Assembly: GCA_026931725.1 (NCBI GenBank)
Contig: JAIXLE010000115.1
Span: forward strand, 1-64,000
Direction of reading: 5' to 3'
DNA: 64,000 nt
DNA from: Bacteroidales bacterium
Lineage (GTDB): Bacteria; Planctomycetota; Planctomycetia; Gemmatales; Gemmataceae
Under the pieces are notes generated by a model. The model saw nothing but the letters and a program-made list of their open reading frames with translations, had not been told where the DNA came from and did no database searches. Both the position numbers and the translations under genes were made by a program. Shown here piece by piece: positions 62,765 through 64,000 of this stretch (its first letter is position 1; the number at the start of each line of letters is the position of its first letter).

Positions 62765-63724
62765 ATGCCAGAATCGAAATTGACGGCCGCTACCGCGGAG
62801 CAATACGAACCCCGTATGGTGGCAGGCTACCGCATTTTGCGACGCATTGCACGCGGTGGGATGGCGGCGGTCTATCTGGGGTATGACACGCAGACGTTTT
62901 CCCCTGTGGCCGTGAAGGTGCTGGCCGCTCATCTCTCGACTTCCGCCCACCATGTAAGCCGTTTTCACCGTGAAGCCAGCATGAGTCGGCACTTGTCCCA
63001 TCCGCACTTGGTGCGCGGACTGCGAGCCGGTTACGATGAGAGTATCGCGGCTCACTTTCTCACGATGGAATACATCGACGGTTGCACCGCGAAAGCCGTG
63101 ATGGACCACGCTGGCACCATGCCGATCGGCTTGGCGGTGCGTATCACATTGGATGTGTGCCAAGCACTCCGTTACTTGCATCACCATCAATACATCCATC
63201 GGGATGTCAAGCCGGACAACATGCTCATCGGACGAAACGGGGTCACGAAACTGGGCGACCTGGGTTTGGCCAAACGGTTGTCGGATGATTCGCACCTGAC
63301 CTCTATGAATCAGGGTGTGGGCACACCACATTACATGTCCCATGAGCAGTTGGCGAACGCGGCCTTGGTGGATGGCCGCAGTGATATTTTCTCCGTCGGC
63401 GCGAGTCTGTTTCACATGCTGGCCGGGCGACCGCCGTTTCTCGGCACCAGTCACCGCGAGATGATCGAGGAACGCACGGGTCATGTTCCCCCTTCGGTAG
63501 CACGGTTCCGGCCGGATGTTCCCGAACGACTGCATCAGATTGTGTCGCGCTGCCTCGAATGGCATGTGCGAGAGCGGTATCAAACCGTGGTCGAACTGAT
63601 TCGGAGCCTGGAATCGACCGGGTTGGCTGGCGATGCCGGGGGAGAAAATACCGTCGATTTCGCCGCCGAGGATACCGACCCGGAAAATCCGACGCAACTC
63701 GCGGTGGCCTCTACAGGCCAGTAG
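62765..63724 (+). CDS. Ser/Thr protein kinase
   Basis: This 319-residue Hanks-type kinase has a glycine loop (IARGGMAAVYLG), an ATP-anchoring Lys (VAVKVL), the catalytic loop HRDVKPDN and the metal-binding DLG (LGDLGLAKRL), which replaces DFG as in many bacterial kinases. The activation loop ends GTPHYMSHEQ. A short acidic C-terminal tail without a membrane helix suggests a soluble kinase. Start 62765 (MPESKL) is chosen; the open upstream frame (from 62702) has no family likeness. Planctomycetes carry many such kinases; the target is unknown. Confidence 0.93.
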   Translation: MPESKLTAATAEQYEPRMVAGYRILRRIARGGMAAVYLGYDTQTFSPVAVKVLAAHLSTSAHHVSRFHREASMSRHLSHPHLVRGLRAGYDESIAAHFLTMEYIDGCTAKAVMDHAGTMPIGLAVRITLDVCQALRYLHHHQYIHRDVKPDNMLIGRNGVTKLGDLGLAKRLSDDSHLTSMNQGVGTPHYMSHEQLANAALVDGRSDIFSVGASLFHMLAGRPPFLGTSHREMIEERTGHVPPSVARFRPDVPERLHQIVSRCLEWHVRERYQTVVELIRSLESTGLAGDAGGENTVDFAAEDTDPENPTQLAVASTGQ

Positions 63725-63781
63725 CATACATCACTTCTTATGATGACTCTTCCCAAGTAGCCTCCGTTTAGGTCGACGCAC

Positions 63782-64000
63782 TTGACCACCTCTCCATCCG
63801 GTGATTCCCTCCCGGTTCCGATCTCACGGCGAGAACAGATCCTGGCCCGTTTCTGTCTGGTCGCGGCGGCCGTGCTTTGGAGCATGAGTAGCTTCTTCAT
63901 GCGTGTGTTCCGTGATCCGACCGGCTGGGGGCTTGATGACCCGTTGCTGTCACCATTGCAGTTGGCTTTCTTCCGGGCATTGTTCGCGGGCATCGTGCTA
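63782..64000 (+). CDS. EamA/DMT-type transporter, N-terminal part (truncated by window)
   Basis: A TTG-start frame runs in phase to the window end, giving 73 codons. Residues include a charged leader (VPISRREQILARF), then a helix (FCLVAAAVLWSMSSFFMRVF) and SPLQLAFFRALFAGIVL, matching the first two helices of EamA drug/metabolite transporters. A TAG in frame just upstream at 63758 leaves TTG 63782 as the first start; no strong ribosome-binding site is visible. The rest of the gene lies outside. Confidence 0.7.
   Translation, partial: MTTSPSGDSLPVPISRREQILARFCLVAAAVLWSMSSFFMRVFRDPTGWGLDDPLLSPLQLAFFRALFAGIVL

Noticed and set aside
1-64000. tRNA, rRNA, CRISPR, insertion sequence or prophage
   Set aside because: I looked on both strands and saw no cloverleaf with an acceptor end, no spaced repeat array, no transposase with terminal repeats, and no integrase.

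Overview
The window reads as chromosome of a planctomycete, most likely of the Gemmata group (Gemmataceae). The evidence is a GC-rich sequence carrying several planctomycete hallmark families: a PVC-type CxxCH haem protein fused to HEAT-like and ThuA domains, a PSCyt1-type cytochrome directly followed by a Tat-exported DUF1501 protein, a TIGR03067-type secreted protein, Uma2 and Rpn families, and an lpxD-lpxI lipid A pair. I see no tRNA, rRNA, CRISPR array, insertion sequence or prophage. Genes are mostly single or in short operons on both strands.

Layout. 1-9.3 kb: membrane protein, ArsR regulator with a rhodanese-membrane protein, SelO with a degenerate helicase-like protein, and a secreted transglutaminase-like protein. 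9.3-15.6 kb: unknown protein, then a lipid-type locus of a catalytic ketosynthase, a ketosynthase lacking its catalytic residues, a diiron acyl-ACP desaturase and a divergent B12-binding radical SAM enzyme. 15.8-23.3 kb: M19 dipeptidase, giant haem/ThuA protein, MFS transporter, sialidase-like protein. 23.5-28.8 kb: tandem ACT protein, two glycosyltransferases, sugar epimerase. 28.9-35.5 kb: TPR-gluzincin protein, MazG-like protein, large secreted/membrane protein, ABC ATPase without a permease. 35.5-40.7 kb: SRPBCC protein, membrane fatty-acid desaturase, polyphosphate kinase, lipoprotein, nucleotidyltransferase.

40.8-47.6 kb is the most interesting region. A promoter and a well-formed SAM-I-type riboswitch precede a threonine-synthase-like PLP enzyme. 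The same strand then carries a MoaD/ThiS-like sulfur carrier ending in Gly-Gly, a small unknown protein, a MoeB/ThiF-like E1 enzyme and a cysteine desulfurase, with an Rpn-family gene and two Uma2 genes in between. SAM control of a PLP enzyme acting on O-phosphohomoserine, beside a complete sulfur-carrier relay, suggests a protein-thiocarboxylate route to homocysteine/methionine. It would be analogous to, but different from, mycobacterial CysO/CysM and Wolinella HcyS/HcyF. This is inference.

47.7-64 kb: DinB-like protein, FG-GAP-type protein, baeRF-type protein, PSCyt1/DUF1501 pair, TIGR03067-like protein, MutS2 without an Smr domain, CbiM-like permease, small proteins, lpxD-lpxI, a GH10-like protein with a degenerate active site, a Ser/Thr kinase, and the start of an EamA transporter cut by the window edge.

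Non-coding signals: four copies of a 24-bp palindromic element, a separate long hairpin, a perfect 16-bp palindrome in front of the rhodanese gene, one strong intrinsic terminator after the membrane desaturase, and a 9-mer (ATCGTGTGT) recurring in upstream regions.
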